IMG/VR virus record: IMGVR_UViG_3300015262_000032
Span: 1-28,646 of that record
Source: a virus
DNA: 28,646 nucleotides
Direction: 5' to 3' (one strand)
The translations under genes were made by a program, and so were the position numbers. This document shows, in pieces, positions 14,021 through 22,159 of this stretch; the stretch's first letter is position 1; each line of letters begins with the position of its first letter. Below the pieces are notes generated by a model. That model was given only the letters and a program-made list of their open reading frames with translations. It made no database searches and was not told the DNA's origin.

Positions 14021-15459
14021 CTCTACAGCTAAGGCCGTATCAGGAGCAGGTGATCTCAGATACCAGGGATGCACTAAAAATCCACAAGCGTGTGCTCATG
14101 CAGGGCCCGACAGGTATGGGCAAGACTGCGATCACCGTATATATGATGGGCCGGGCTGCCGAGCAAGGAAAACGAGCCTATTTTCTGGTTCACCAGAATG
14201 AGCTATTGAGCCAAACAAGCAAAGCGCTATGGCGTCAGAAGCTTGAGCACGGAATGATTGCCAGTGGTCAAGCCATGAGCACTCTTCCTGCTCAGGTTGC
14301 TAGCGTTCAAACCTTGATCCGTAGACTCGACTCCTATCCAGAGCCGGCGATCCTTATCATTGACGAGGCGCACAGGGCTGCCGCAAAGACGTATCAGGCA
14401 ATCATTGATCACTGGCCTAAAGCCTTGGTCATCGGCCTGACCGCTACGCCACAAAGAACAGACGGAAAGCCCCTGGATGTGATTTTTCAGGATCTTGTGA
14501 TTGGTCCATCTATTCGTGAACTCATGGATGCCGGATACCTGTGCGACTACGAGATATTTGCCCCTCCACTTGGGATTGACGTTTCTGGCGTCAAGAAGAG
14601 CATGGGTGACTACGACAAGCACGATCTGGAAGCCGCTGTAGACAAGCCAACCATCACTGGCGATGCCGTGCGCCACTACAAACAGCACGCGATGGGTAAG
14701 CGCATGGTCACCATGTGCGTGACTGTCAAGCATGCACAGCACGTTGCAGATCAATACAACGCTGCCGGCGTTCCAGCCGCAACTCTTGAAGGAAAGATGA
14801 CCAGCAAGCATCGCGAAGAAGTGCTGCGAGACTTTGAGCTCGGAAAGCTTCTTGTGCTTACCAACGTGCAGCTTCTAGTAGAGGGCGTTGATATTCCTTC
14901 GATTGAGGTCATTCAGTGGCTTCGGCCTACCCAGTCGCTTGTTATCTGGATGCAGGGCAACGGTCGCGGCCTTCGTCCTCATGCCGGAAAACAGAGACTG
15001 ATTATTTTCGACCACGTTGCCAATAATCAAAAACACGGACTTCCTGACGATGACCGAGAATGGGGTCTGGAGGGGAAGGAGAAAGGCAAGAAGAAAGCAA
15101 CGCCAGAAGACGAGGTAAAAACAAAGCAGTGCGATCAGTGCTGGGCTGTATTTCGTACCGGTCCTGATTCTTGCCCACATTGCGGATCGCCAATCATTGC
15201 CACAGCAAAACGTGAACTTGAGGTTGTAGATGGCGATCTAGAAAAGGTAGACAAAGAGGCGCGTAGACTTGAGGCGCGCAAAGAGCAGGGCATGGCTAGG
15301 ACGCTAGAGGATTTGGTAGCGCTAGGTATGCGCAGAGGTATGCAGAAAGCAGCGCAATGGGCAGCAATAACAATGGCATCCAGGGAGAAAAGAAAACCAG
15401 AAGGTAAGGACTTTAACGCAGCACGAGAAATCCACAAACGTTTACAGGAAGCAGCTTAA
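14017..15459 (+). CDS. SF2 DEAH-box helicase with C-terminal zinc ribbon
   Basis: The 480-residue protein has Walker A (GPTGMGKT, 30-37), DEAH (116-119), the TAT motif III (142-144) and motif VI (QGNGRGLRP, 313-321) of SF2 helicases related to RecG/UvsW-type and type I restriction motors. A C4 zinc ribbon follows at 372-389 (CDQC...CPHC), then a basic helical tail. It couples to the Cro-like gene. It is expected to remodel forks or unwind DNA in phage replication. The exact polarity and substrate cannot be read from the sequence. Confidence 0.9.
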   Translation: MTLQLRPYQEQVISDTRDALKIHKRVLMQGPTGMGKTAITVYMMGRAAEQGKRAYFLVHQNELLSQTSKALWRQKLEHGMIASGQAMSTLPAQVASVQTLIRRLDSYPEPAILIIDEAHRAAAKTYQAIIDHWPKALVIGLTATPQRTDGKPLDVIFQDLVIGPSIRELMDAGYLCDYEIFAPPLGIDVSGVKKSMGDYDKHDLEAAVDKPTITGDAVRHYKQHAMGKRMVTMCVTVKHAQHVADQYNAAGVPAATLEGKMTSKHREEVLRDFELGKLLVLTNVQLLVEGVDIPSIEVIQWLRPTQSLVIWMQGNGRGLRPHAGKQRLIIFDHVANNQKHGLPDDDREWGLEGKEKGKKKATPEDEVKTKQCDQCWAVFRTGPDSCPHCGSPIIATAKRELEVVDGDLEKVDKEARRLEARKEQGMARTLEDLVALGMRRGMQKAAQWAAITMASREKRKPEGKDFNAAREIHKRLQEAA

Positions 15460-15463
15460 TTCA

Positions 15464-15475
15464 ATGTGATATTAT
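15464..15475 (+). promoter_or_regulatory. Extended -10 promoter before the HNH gene
   Basis: ATGTGATATTAT contains TG-A-TATTAT, an extended -10, 14 bases before the HNH start codon. A nearly identical 12-mer (one mismatch) lies at 28544. The predicted transcript would have a leader of about 7 bases. Confidence 0.4.
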
Positions 15476-15488
15476 GTAGAAATAACAC

Positions 15489-16043
15489 ATGAATCAGGCG
15501 AAATGGATGAAAAAGAAATACGAAAAATGCATAAAGTGCGGCGAGAAAAATGATGGTTCTCATTCGTCTTATTGCAAGCTCTGCTACAACGCATACAAAA
15601 GGGCAAGCTACGCGAAAAACAGGGAAAAGGAAGTTGCAAGGGTCATGGACTACACGGCAAGAAATTACGATGCCTTCAAGGCCAAGCTTAGCGAATACCG
15701 GCAGAAGCCAGAATGGAAGGCAAAAAGAAAGGCATGGGAACAAGAAAACAAAGCCAACATAAAGATATGGGATAACACGAAGCGAGCAAAGAGGTTTGCT
15801 GCCACAAAGGATTTTGACCCTATCACTCCAGAGCAATGGGAAGAAAAAATAAAAATGTTCAAAGGCTGCTGTGCGTACTGCAATAAAAAAACAAAAGCTC
15901 CAGAAATGGAGCATGTCATTCCGCTTTCTAAGGGCGGCCCGCATACCATTGAAAATATTGTGCCTGCATGCAAATCATGCAATTGCAAAAAGCATGCGGC
16001 AGACGAGCTTGCATTCCGGCAAAAACAAGGACAGCTGCTATGA
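15489..16043 (+). CDS. HNH endonuclease (184 aa)
   Basis: An N-terminal zinc knuckle (CIKC near 14 and CKLC near 29) is followed by a long basic helical region and a C-terminal HNH domain. That domain contains CAYC (128-131), MEHVIPLSKGG (~141-151), ENIVPAC and CKSCNCKKH, with Cys pairs that hold a structural zinc. No Shine-Dalgarno precedes the ATG. It lies between the helicase and VRR-NUC genes, and its stop overlaps the VRR-NUC start. It could be a homing nuclease that invaded the replication operon, or a resident recombination nuclease. Confidence 0.88.
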   Translation: MNQAKWMKKKYEKCIKCGEKNDGSHSSYCKLCYNAYKRASYAKNREKEVARVMDYTARNYDAFKAKLSEYRQKPEWKAKRKAWEQENKANIKIWDNTKRAKRFAATKDFDPITPEQWEEKIKMFKGCCAYCNKKTKAPEMEHVIPLSKGGPHTIENIVPACKSCNCKKHAADELAFRQKQGQLL

Positions 16044-16357
16044 AAGAGATGGATATTATGCGACTGATAATGGTGGCCCTGTCTGAGCATGGGTGCATTG
16101 TTTGGAGAAATAACTGCGGCGTGCTGAAAAATGCAGCAGGAATCCCGATCAAGTTTGGGCTCTGCGTAGGATCGAGCGACATTATTGGGGTCGCGCCTTG
16201 CGGCAGATTTTTGGCGGTGGAGGTTAAAACCGACAAAGGAAAACCGACGCCAGACCAAATCAGATTTATTGAGGCAATTAAACGAAAAGGAGGCATCGCA
16301 GGAATAGCTAGATCACCCGAGAATGCTGTAGCATTACTTTCCCAGTCTGCGGACTAA
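16040..16357 (+). CDS. VRR-NUC domain nuclease (105 aa)
   Basis: The ATG at 16040 overlaps the HNH stop and starts MKEMDIMRLIMVALSEHG. The core CGVLKN...GSSDIIGVAPCGRFLAVEVK contains the Asp and the ExK of the VRR-NUC branch of PD-(D/E)XK nucleases, followed by TPDQIRFIEAIKRKGG. Stand-alone phage VRR-NUC proteins act on branched or flapped DNA, plausibly resolving replication or recombination intermediates before packaging. Confidence 0.85.
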   Translation: MKEMDIMRLIMVALSEHGCIVWRNNCGVLKNAAGIPIKFGLCVGSSDIIGVAPCGRFLAVEVKTDKGKPTPDQIRFIEAIKRKGGIAGIARSPENAVALLSQSAD

Positions 16358-16372
16358 ATTAGAGGCAACAAA

Positions 16373-16579
16373 ATGCACTATGATTGCGATCATGTAGGGC
16401 ACCGCGTTTACGCGGTCAGGACTTTCTCAAATGGCTCCATTCATCACTGTGTTCAGTGCTTGAATTGCCTATCTGTTGTAAAAATGCAAGAGCACCAAAA
16501 TCGCCCTTGGATCAGGAAGGATGAAATACCTTCGGGTTTCGCCGTCCACACCTTTCTTGAGCCAGGGCAAAAACAATGA
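16373..16579 (+). CDS. Small Cys/His protein (68 aa)
   Basis: The protein has a CDH near the start and HHCVQCLNC in the middle, suggesting one small zinc site. A GAGGCA Shine-Dalgarno precedes the ATG. Its stop overlaps the primase-helicase start, so it is made with that protein. The function is not known. Confidence 0.65.
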   Translation: MHYDCDHVGHRVYAVRTFSNGSIHHCVQCLNCLSVVKMQEHQNRPWIRKDEIPSGFAVHTFLEPGQKQ

Positions 16580-18906
16580 CTCCTTCTATTAGCTGGTACG
16601 CATCCAACTACATCGACCGGTTTGGGATGAAGCTCGTCCCTGTCGAGCCGCTAAAGAAATTCCCGATGGCGAAGGACTGGGGGCATAACGTTTTGGGCGA
16701 GGCGATCACTGCCGAGCTGTTCTATGATCAAAACCCAACCTGGAACATGGGCGTTGCCCTCGGCCCGTCAAAACTGTGCAGTCTTGATATTGACTGCATG
16801 GACTCGTTCGCCATCATCTGTGAAACGTTTGGTATCGCTATCGATGAGCTGATTGCTGAGACGCCAACCATTCAGGGCAATCCGGCTAAGGGCTGCCGGC
16901 TGATGTTCCGTGTGCCTGCTGGCGTTTCGTTGCCTTACCAGAAACTGAACTGGAGACGTAACGACGGTACTGGCAAGAGCTACACGGTATTTGAACTGCG
17001 CAGCGCTACCGACGGCGAGCAGCGGCAAGATATCGTGCCTCCTTCTATTCACCCTGAAACCGGAAAGCCTTACCAATGGCTAACCAATCCACGTCAGGAC
17101 TGGCCGACGCCGCCTGCCTGGATGCTGGCAATGTGGGGTGACTGGGAGCGGTTCAAGCCTCAGCTAGTTGATATGTGCCCGTGGGCAGAAGAGAAGGTGC
17201 AGGCCGTACATCGTCCATCTCCTATCCAGCGCCAAGAAGGACAGGTGTCCGTCATTGACTCATACATTGATGCCAATGATCTGCAATCCGAGCTGTCTCG
17301 CTATGGCTATAAGAAGGTCGGTAAGCGTTACCTTTCACCGCACAGCACAACGGGGCTTCCTGGCGTTCTGATATTTCCGGAGGGGCGCTCGTGCTGGATT
17401 AACCATGCTTCAGACCCATTGTGTTCTGAGGACTCTGGCCGCCCGGTTAACGCCTTCGATCTGTTCTGCTATTACGAATGCAATGGCGATGCTAGCGCCG
17501 CCGTAAAGAAAGCCGCCGAACTTCTTGGTATGAAATCGGAGCCTATGGCAAAACGTCAGCAAGCGGTAGAGCGGTATGTTGAGGATGAGCCGGAAGAATT
17601 CAACGAGCAGGATTACGAGTTCGAGCCGCCTCGCCACCCTGATGATGAAGTCCAATCGCCGGCTATTCAGGATAAGCCGGTCGCTCGCTTCTCGCGAGCG
17701 GAATACAATCTGGCCGAGATCCTTCCGTTCTGTAACGACAAAGGCAAGCCGCTTAACCATATCGCCAACGTCGGTGAGATCTGCAAGCGTATTGGCGCAG
17801 TAATACGCTACAACGTAATCCGCAAGGAGGAGGAGATACTGATTCCGCATCACTCGTTCAGCATCGACAACGAAGCTAACGCTTCCTTCGCGTGGCTGAA
17901 GTCTGAGTGCTCTCTGTTCAACATGGGCACAGACAGTCTAGGCGAGTACATCACGTACCTAGCCGACAAAAATCTTTACAACCCAGTAGCTGAGTGGGTT
18001 GGATCGAAACCGTGGGATGGCGTAAGCCGGATGCAGGATTGGTGCAATACGGTAACTGGCGCTCAGGATTACATTCCGCGCAAGAAGTGGCTTAAGGAAA
18101 CACTGATGCGCCGATGGGCTATCTCTGCTGTTGCTGCTGCCCATTCGCCTGATGGCATATCGGCTGCCGGCGTTCTGACAATCCAGGGCGAGCAGTACCT
18201 TGGTAAAACGAAATGGTTCAAGCAGCTTGCACCCGAGGCGATGAACGTTGTTAAGGACGGCATGATCCTTCGTCCTGATGACAAGGACTCAGTGAAGCAG
18301 ATCTGTTCGTTCTGGCTTGTTGAGCTTGGAGAGCTCGATGCTACGTTTCGCAAGTCGGACATGGCTGCGCTTAAATCATTCTTGACGAACAAGACAGACG
18401 TTCTGCGTCGTGCCTATGCTCGCAGGGAATCTCAGTTTGCCCGTCGTACCGTGTTCTTTGCGTCCGTGAACCCGAAAGAGTTCCTGCATGACCCGACCGG
18501 CAACCGGCGATACTGGACGATTGAAGCGACAAAACTTGATCACTCGCACGATATTGACATGCAGCAATTTTGGGCAGAAGTGCTCCAGATGTGGAAAGGC
18601 GGAGAGGGGTTCTATCTGCTTCAGGATGAGATGACTGAGCTCAACGCGCACAACGAATCGTACACAGCTATCGACCCCGTAGAGGACCGGATCATGTCGG
18701 CACTGTCATGGGGTGATGAGCAGGTTGATTGGCGGTGGGCAACGGCTACCGATATTCTACGGGACGTTGGTTTCGACCGCCCTAATCAGTCTGAGGCTTC
18801 ACGAGCCGCTGCTTGCTTGAGGAAGCACAACGGGGGGCAGGGTCGACGAAGTAACGGCAGGGCTCTGCTGCTTGCGCCAAAGCGAATGCTAAGCGAATAC
18901 CCTTAA
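16576..18906 (+). CDS. Prim-pol / VapE-type primase-helicase
   Basis: The 776-residue protein has an N-terminal bifunctional primase/polymerase-like domain: KKFPMAKDWG, the DID pair at 71-73, and PPSIHPETGKPYQW with H159. A linker region contains a small Gly/Trp-rich domain (~225-320). The C-terminal VirE/VapE ATPase has Walker A (GEQYLGKT, 538-545), a Walker B-like FWLVELGEL (579-587) and FFASVNPKEF with TGNRRYW. It should prime DNA synthesis and load or act as the replicative helicase. The iteron-like region directly downstream fits a replication initiator. A terminator closes the operon. Confidence 0.88.
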   Translation: MTPSISWYASNYIDRFGMKLVPVEPLKKFPMAKDWGHNVLGEAITAELFYDQNPTWNMGVALGPSKLCSLDIDCMDSFAIICETFGIAIDELIAETPTIQGNPAKGCRLMFRVPAGVSLPYQKLNWRRNDGTGKSYTVFELRSATDGEQRQDIVPPSIHPETGKPYQWLTNPRQDWPTPPAWMLAMWGDWERFKPQLVDMCPWAEEKVQAVHRPSPIQRQEGQVSVIDSYIDANDLQSELSRYGYKKVGKRYLSPHSTTGLPGVLIFPEGRSCWINHASDPLCSEDSGRPVNAFDLFCYYECNGDASAAVKKAAELLGMKSEPMAKRQQAVERYVEDEPEEFNEQDYEFEPPRHPDDEVQSPAIQDKPVARFSRAEYNLAEILPFCNDKGKPLNHIANVGEICKRIGAVIRYNVIRKEEEILIPHHSFSIDNEANASFAWLKSECSLFNMGTDSLGEYITYLADKNLYNPVAEWVGSKPWDGVSRMQDWCNTVTGAQDYIPRKKWLKETLMRRWAISAVAAAHSPDGISAAGVLTIQGEQYLGKTKWFKQLAPEAMNVVKDGMILRPDDKDSVKQICSFWLVELGELDATFRKSDMAALKSFLTNKTDVLRRAYARRESQFARRTVFFASVNPKEFLHDPTGNRRYWTIEATKLDHSHDIDMQQFWAEVLQMWKGGEGFYLLQDEMTELNAHNESYTAIDPVEDRIMSALSWGDEQVDWRWATATDILRDVGFDRPNQSEASRAAACLRKHNGGQGRRSNGRALLLAPKRMLSEYP

Positions 18907-18913
18907 CACCATT

Positions 18914-18936
18914 GCCCGCAGATGCGGGCTTTTTTT
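18914..18936 (+). terminator. Intrinsic terminator of the replication operon
   Basis: A GCCCGC / GCGGGC stem with a 4-base loop is followed by seven T. It lies 8 bases after the primase-helicase stop. Confidence 0.92.
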
Positions 18937-18950
18937 CGTCTCCGGCTCAG

Positions 18951-19210
18951 TCAGTGTACCAGTGTGCTATAAGGGCACCTTTTAAAAACAAGGTGCACTG
19001 TCTCAAAGCCACGTGATCCGTGGCCTCTAGCCCTTTCAGTGTACCTAGTGTACTTATATCTATATAAGTAGTATAAAAGGGGTAATAGGGGTAATAGGGA
19101 GAAAATGGTATATATAGGGATTCCGTTACACTGGGTACACTGAAAACTCTGTAAGCCTTATAAACCGTGGCCTGGACACAGGGTGCCTGCTATTATCGAA
19201 GGTGCACTGA
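18951..19210. repeat. Iteron-like repeat region, candidate replication origin
   Basis: About 290 bases without a gene hold five copies of TCAGTGYACC. Two are direct, at 18951 and 19036. Three are inverted, at 18992 (ACAGTGCACC), 19134 and 19201. Three of them extend into a second AGTGT half. Between them lie a 9-bp-arm AT-rich palindrome (19051-19070), two tandem GGGGTAATA units (19079-19096), a GCCACG/CGTGGC dyad (19008-19024) and two copies of CCGTGGCCT (19018, 19165). This matches the build of an iteron origin: initiator sites, an AT-rich opening element and secondary dyads. A regulatory region for the small-gene belt is the alternative. Confidence 0.6.
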
Positions 19211-19224
19211 TAAGGAGAATAGAA

Positions 19225-19467
19225 ATGACGCACAATCTTGCGGCGCTGACACCTGATGAGCGAGCATCTATGGAGCAGCATCGCGCTGAATGCCTTGAGA
19301 GGTACAAACAGGGCTGCCACTACGCCAGGGAGATACTGTTCGGCATGCGAGCCCGTAGAGGCCCCCACGCCCGAGAGTGGGCCGTATCCATGCTTCACGC
19401 CAAACCGGAGATTTACGAACAGAGCCGATCAGCACTAAATGCACTGATCAAGGCGAAATCAGCTTGA
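19225..19467 (+). CDS. Hypothetical protein (80 aa)
   Basis: The ATG at 19225 has an AAGGAG Shine-Dalgarno. A longer in-frame reading would extend into the repeat region. The protein is helical and charged, with an N-terminal pattern (LTPDERASMEQHRAECLER) seen in small phage proteins of unknown function. It is the first gene after the origin-like region. Confidence 0.7.
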   Translation: MTHNLAALTPDERASMEQHRAECLERYKQGCHYAREILFGMRARRGPHAREWAVSMLHAKPEIYEQSRSALNALIKAKSA

Positions 19468-19527
19468 CGCCAACCCAGCAGCACCGTAAATTGTTTTCAC
19501 ATTCAGAGCATTCGGTAGGGGAAGAAA

Positions 19528-19878
19528 ATGGAAAATGATTGGGACGGTGAGGGTCTTCCGCCAGTAGGCATGATATGCGAGGCATACATCTATGCAGATA
19601 CCGCAAAGCAAGGACGACCAATTAATAGATGGGTAGTCGGCGAGTTCGTTGGTGCTGCTTATGATTCGAATGGTGGCTGCGCAGGACTGTTTAAGACTGA
19701 AGAAGGCCGAGTACATGTAATTGAGGCTTTCTCATATTTCCGGCAGGAGCGAACTCCAGAACAGATAGCGGCGGAAGAGCGCGAGGTGGCTGCTAGCTCT
19801 ATGAGTCAAGCAACTCAGGGTGCCAAGGATTGGATGGAAGCCTTCCGCATGCTACACGACGCCGGATACCGCAAGTAA
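19528..19878 (+). CDS. Conserved hypothetical protein (116 aa)
   Basis: The N-terminal ~75 residues look like a small beta barrel (PPVGMICEAYIY, INRWVVGEFVGAAYDS, GRVHVIEAFSYFR). A helical acidic tail follows (RTPEQIAAEEREVAA), common in phage accessory proteins. A GGGGAAG Shine-Dalgarno is present. The function is unknown. Confidence 0.72.
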   Translation: MENDWDGEGLPPVGMICEAYIYADTAKQGRPINRWVVGEFVGAAYDSNGGCAGLFKTEEGRVHVIEAFSYFRQERTPEQIAAEEREVAASSMSQATQGAKDWMEAFRMLHDAGYRK

Positions 19879-19922
19879 GTGTTTTCCAGAGAACAGTTAA
19901 ATTGAGAGTTTGGAGGGGTGTG

Positions 19923-20186
19923 ATGGATAGTAGGCAGCAGTTTGAAGCGTACATACTGAAACGAAATGCCGGTGATATCGATTACTGGAAAGACAAAGGA
20001 GGCCTAACAGGAATGATTGGGTCTGATCTCTACAATGTAGCTTGGGTTCAGAACGATTATGAGCTTTGGATGGCGTCACGAGAATCTGTAGTGGTTGACC
20101 TGCCAAAACAATTCAAGGAAGCGGACTGCCCAGACCTTGAAGAACTACACGAAGCCATTCACTCTGCCGGAATTCGCACCAAATGA
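19923..20186 (+). CDS. Hypothetical protein (87 aa)
   Basis: The ATG at 19923 follows GGAGGGG. The in-frame extension upstream overlaps the previous gene and is rejected. The middle (YNVAWVQNDYELWMASRE) and the acidic C-terminus are unremarkable. It is not recognised. It couples to the next gene by ATGA. Confidence 0.65.
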   Translation: MDSRQQFEAYILKRNAGDIDYWKDKGGLTGMIGSDLYNVAWVQNDYELWMASRESVVVDLPKQFKEADCPDLEELHEAIHSAGIRTK

Positions 20187-20356
20187 CCCTAACCGACCTA
20201 CTCCCCCTACTAATCGCCATCTACGAAAAACACGGCGACCTACCACTCGCTACAGGCTTCGACGACCATAAGCCTATTGTGGGTGCGCTGGTTAGTGAGT
20301 TTGAGAAGACTAGCGAGCTTGGTAAGAAGGGCGAGCTATTTGTTGATTTCTACTGA
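20183..20356 (+). CDS. Small hypothetical protein (57 aa)
   Basis: The product (MTLTDLLPLLIAIYEKHGDL, then a PIVGALVSEFEK helix and GELFVDFY end) is translated by ATGA coupling. The pattern of an N-terminal 'LLIAIYEKHGDLPL' helix is common in small phage proteins of unknown role. Confidence 0.65.
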   Translation: MTLTDLLPLLIAIYEKHGDLPLATGFDDHKPIVGALVSEFEKTSELGKKGELFVDFY

Positions 20357-20367
20357 GGGATACGAAG

Positions 20368-20640
20368 ATGTTCATGTATACAGATAAAGAGTTCAAGGCT
20401 CATTGCGATATAGAGCAAATAGCGGCATGCTCTCCAAATGAACTTGTTGCTTGGCGGTCTTGGGTTGCCGCTCATAAGTCGATGATCACCGCTTAGGTTG
20501 AAGGGCTTATGGCGTTTTATGATGCTAAAACTATAGCCGACCTCATTGAGCAGCAAGCCGATCATGTAAAGCTTCTTCAGCTTCGACTGTCTCCGTATCT
20601 GAATGAGCAGCATGCCACCTCAAAAGTAAGGGAGGGCTAG
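20368..20640 (+). pseudogene. Small gene with an in-frame amber codon
   Basis: From the ATG at 20368 the frame reads 42 codons, meets TAG at 20494-20496, then stays open for 47 more codons to a TAG at 20638-20640. The second half (VEGLMAFYDAKTIADLIEQQ onwards) is a credible helix with normal composition. A single C-to-T change (CAG to TAG) would account for the stop. An ATG at 20509 could restart translation. Likely readings are a nonsense mutation, amber read-through or a sequencing error. Confidence 0.55.
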
Positions 20641-20642
20641 AT

Positions 20643-20789
20643 ATGAGTAGCGCTGATATGTGTCAATGCGCAGGCTGCTTTCCTGCAAGGCAGGCAGCAG
20701 ATGCTTTTGCGAAAAAAATGGCTATCCTTGAGAAAATCAGGGAAATCAAAAAGCGGAAAGAATCTAGTGGAGATCGTAAAAATGATTAA
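20643..20789 (+). CDS. Small basic Cys-containing protein (48 aa)
   Basis: A GGGAGGG Shine-Dalgarno precedes the ATG. The product has CQCAGC near residue 7 and a Lys-rich helical tail (ILEKIREIKKRKESSG). It overlaps the next gene by 8 bases. The function is unknown. Confidence 0.6.
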   Translation: MSSADMCQCAGCFPARQAADAFAKKMAILEKIREIKKRKESSGDRKND

Positions 20790-21165
20790 TGCATCTGATG
20801 CGCAACTGATCGCGATCTGTCGTGGGGCGGCTCAGAGATGTGACGAGCAGCACGCGTACATGGCTTTGGCCCGAAGAGATCCTCATAGCTGGCTTCCGCA
20901 CAAATGGGTGGTTGATGCCATGCGTGACTCACTCGCTATCAACACGGGAAGGCTCGCCGAGCTTAAGGCGGAAAACGAATCTTTGCGCGCTAATTCCGAA
21001 AGGTATGAGTGGCTGAAGCTAAACTCAGAGATCATCCTAGCTAATGAGGCTGGATATATTTCAGTCCTTAGTGGAAAAAAGATTTATACGAGATACCAAG
21101 CATCTCATGAGATTGACGGGGCAGTTGACGCGAGCATGAATGATAAAGAAGCTAATGAGGCTTGA
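20782..21165 (+). CDS. Hypothetical protein with RYxWLK-type C-terminal module (127 aa)
   Basis: The ATG at 20782 has a GGAGA site and overlaps the previous gene by 8 bases. After a helical coiled-coil middle (TGRLAELKAENESLRANS) comes RYEWLKLNSE, ending HEIDGAVDASMNDKE. The same module (RYRWIK...LDAAIDAEI) ends the protein at 23015. The module is frequent in phage small proteins and of unknown function. Confidence 0.7.
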   Translation: MINASDAQLIAICRGAAQRCDEQHAYMALARRDPHSWLPHKWVVDAMRDSLAINTGRLAELKAENESLRANSERYEWLKLNSEIILANEAGYISVLSGKKIYTRYQASHEIDGAVDASMNDKEANEA

Positions 21166-21167
21166 AA

Positions 21168-21431
21168 ATGAGAAGAAGAGAAGATTTCGAGGCTTGGTCA
21201 GCGAATCATTATCTGCTTGGTGAGTGCGGTACCAGTATGGAGGATGGTGAATATTTTCACCCAGAAATGCAATATGCGTGGGAGTCATGGCAAGCTGCAC
21301 AACTACGCGAATCCGACCTCCTATCCGCCCTAATCGCCATAACCAACTCCGGCCCCGACGCAATACCGATCAAGGAGGCGTTTGAGATGGCGCATAGGGC
21401 GATTGAGCGGGCGACTGGAGGAAAGGTATGA
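21168..21431 (+). CDS. Hypothetical protein (87 aa)
   Basis: ATG 21168 has GAGG at good spacing; a TTG two codons upstream is less likely. The first half (REDFEAWSANHYLL, MQYAWESWQAAQL) matches a short aromatic motif common in phage proteins. The second half is helical. The function is unknown. It couples to the next gene. Confidence 0.7.
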   Translation: MRRREDFEAWSANHYLLGECGTSMEDGEYFHPEMQYAWESWQAAQLRESDLLSALIAITNSGPDAIPIKEAFEMAHRAIERATGGKV

Positions 21432-21565
21432 ACAACTACAGAATGAGCCATGCGACGTACACACAGGCTTGCGACCATGCTGGGAGACTCAAGCGTCAAG
21501 GAGCTATCGGCGTTTGCATCATTTGGACCGGTGATGGGTACGACGTTACTTGGTCGCAACCTTAA
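21428..21565 (+). CDS. Small hypothetical protein (45 aa)
   Basis: The ATG overlaps the previous stop and follows GGAGGAAAGG. The sequence MNNYRMSHATYTQACDHAGR runs into a short beta-rich end (GVCIIWTGDGYDVTW). It is not recognised. Confidence 0.6.
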   Translation: MNNYRMSHATYTQACDHAGRLKRQGAIGVCIIWTGDGYDVTWSQP

Positions 21566-21602
21566 TGCGAACCTGACTCAATCGTCGCCTTTATGACCAT
21601 AA

Positions 21603-21608
21603 TATAAT
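21603..21608 (+). promoter_or_regulatory. Candidate -10 box
   Basis: TATAAT lies 22 bases before the ATG at 21630, in one of the few gaps of the small-gene belt. No clear -35 is seen. Confidence 0.25.
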
Positions 21609-21629
21609 TAATAGTCACGGAATGAATAT

Positions 21630-21938
21630 ATGAACAACATACGCGCAAAGTTTGAAGAGATTTGGCCGGTGCCTGATCACATTGAGTGGGATGGTCAGCT
21701 TGGCAGATACGAGCCTACTATGTACAACTGGCAGACAATTCCAGCGTGCGACTTCTACAATGTTCGCCTCGACACCTTCACCCGCCGCCAGGAGACTATG
21801 GGGCCGGTTATGTCGTTGGTGGATGAAATGATTGCGGATATCAGGTATCGCGCTTATCATGATGCCGACGATGAAGATGACGAGAAGTCCAAAGCTTTGC
21901 TGCATCGAGCTAAACAAATATTGGGAGATAAGGAATGA
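21630..21938 (+). CDS. Hypothetical acidic protein (102 aa)
   Basis: The N-terminus resembles a short motif common in phage proteins (FEEIWPVPDHIEWDGQLGRY, then YNWQTIP). The rest is helical, with an acidic run near 90. The Shine-Dalgarno is poor, so expression may depend on the nearby -10 candidate. It couples by ATGA to the next gene. Confidence 0.65.
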   Translation: MNNIRAKFEEIWPVPDHIEWDGQLGRYEPTMYNWQTIPACDFYNVRLDTFTRRQETMGPVMSLVDEMIADIRYRAYHDADDEDDEKSKALLHRAKQILGDKE

Positions 21939-22159
21939 ACGCACTGCCCGGACAACTGGAATTGCCGACCGTGATTGATCATAAGCGCTGCTCTATTTTG
22001 AAAGAGATCAACGTGTCGGCTAGCAACTCGACTACGCCGGCAGACCTACACAAGCCAGCCGGCGTTCGACTGGCTAAGATGCTTAGCCAATACGACGATT
22101 CGCCATCATCGCAATTGTGGGGCGACATTCAGCGGTTGGCGCGGGAAATCTTGAAATGA
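21935..22159 (+). CDS. Hypothetical protein (74 aa)
   Basis: The product starts MNALPGQLELPTVIDHKRC and ends in a basic helix (RLAREILK). The start overlaps the previous stop and has GGGAGATAAGG before it. It is not recognised. Confidence 0.65.
   Translation: MNALPGQLELPTVIDHKRCSILKEINVSASNSTTPADLHKPAGVRLAKMLSQYDDSPSSQLWGDIQRLAREILK

Noticed and set aside
14227-14811. A 194-codon leftward frame opposite the SF2 helicase
   Set aside because: It lies fully inside a gene with all helicase motifs in order and has no ribosome site, so it is a shadow frame.
18937-19224. CRISPR array
   Set aside because: The repeats are only about 10 bases, occur in both orientations and have irregular spacing, which fits iterons rather than a CRISPR array.
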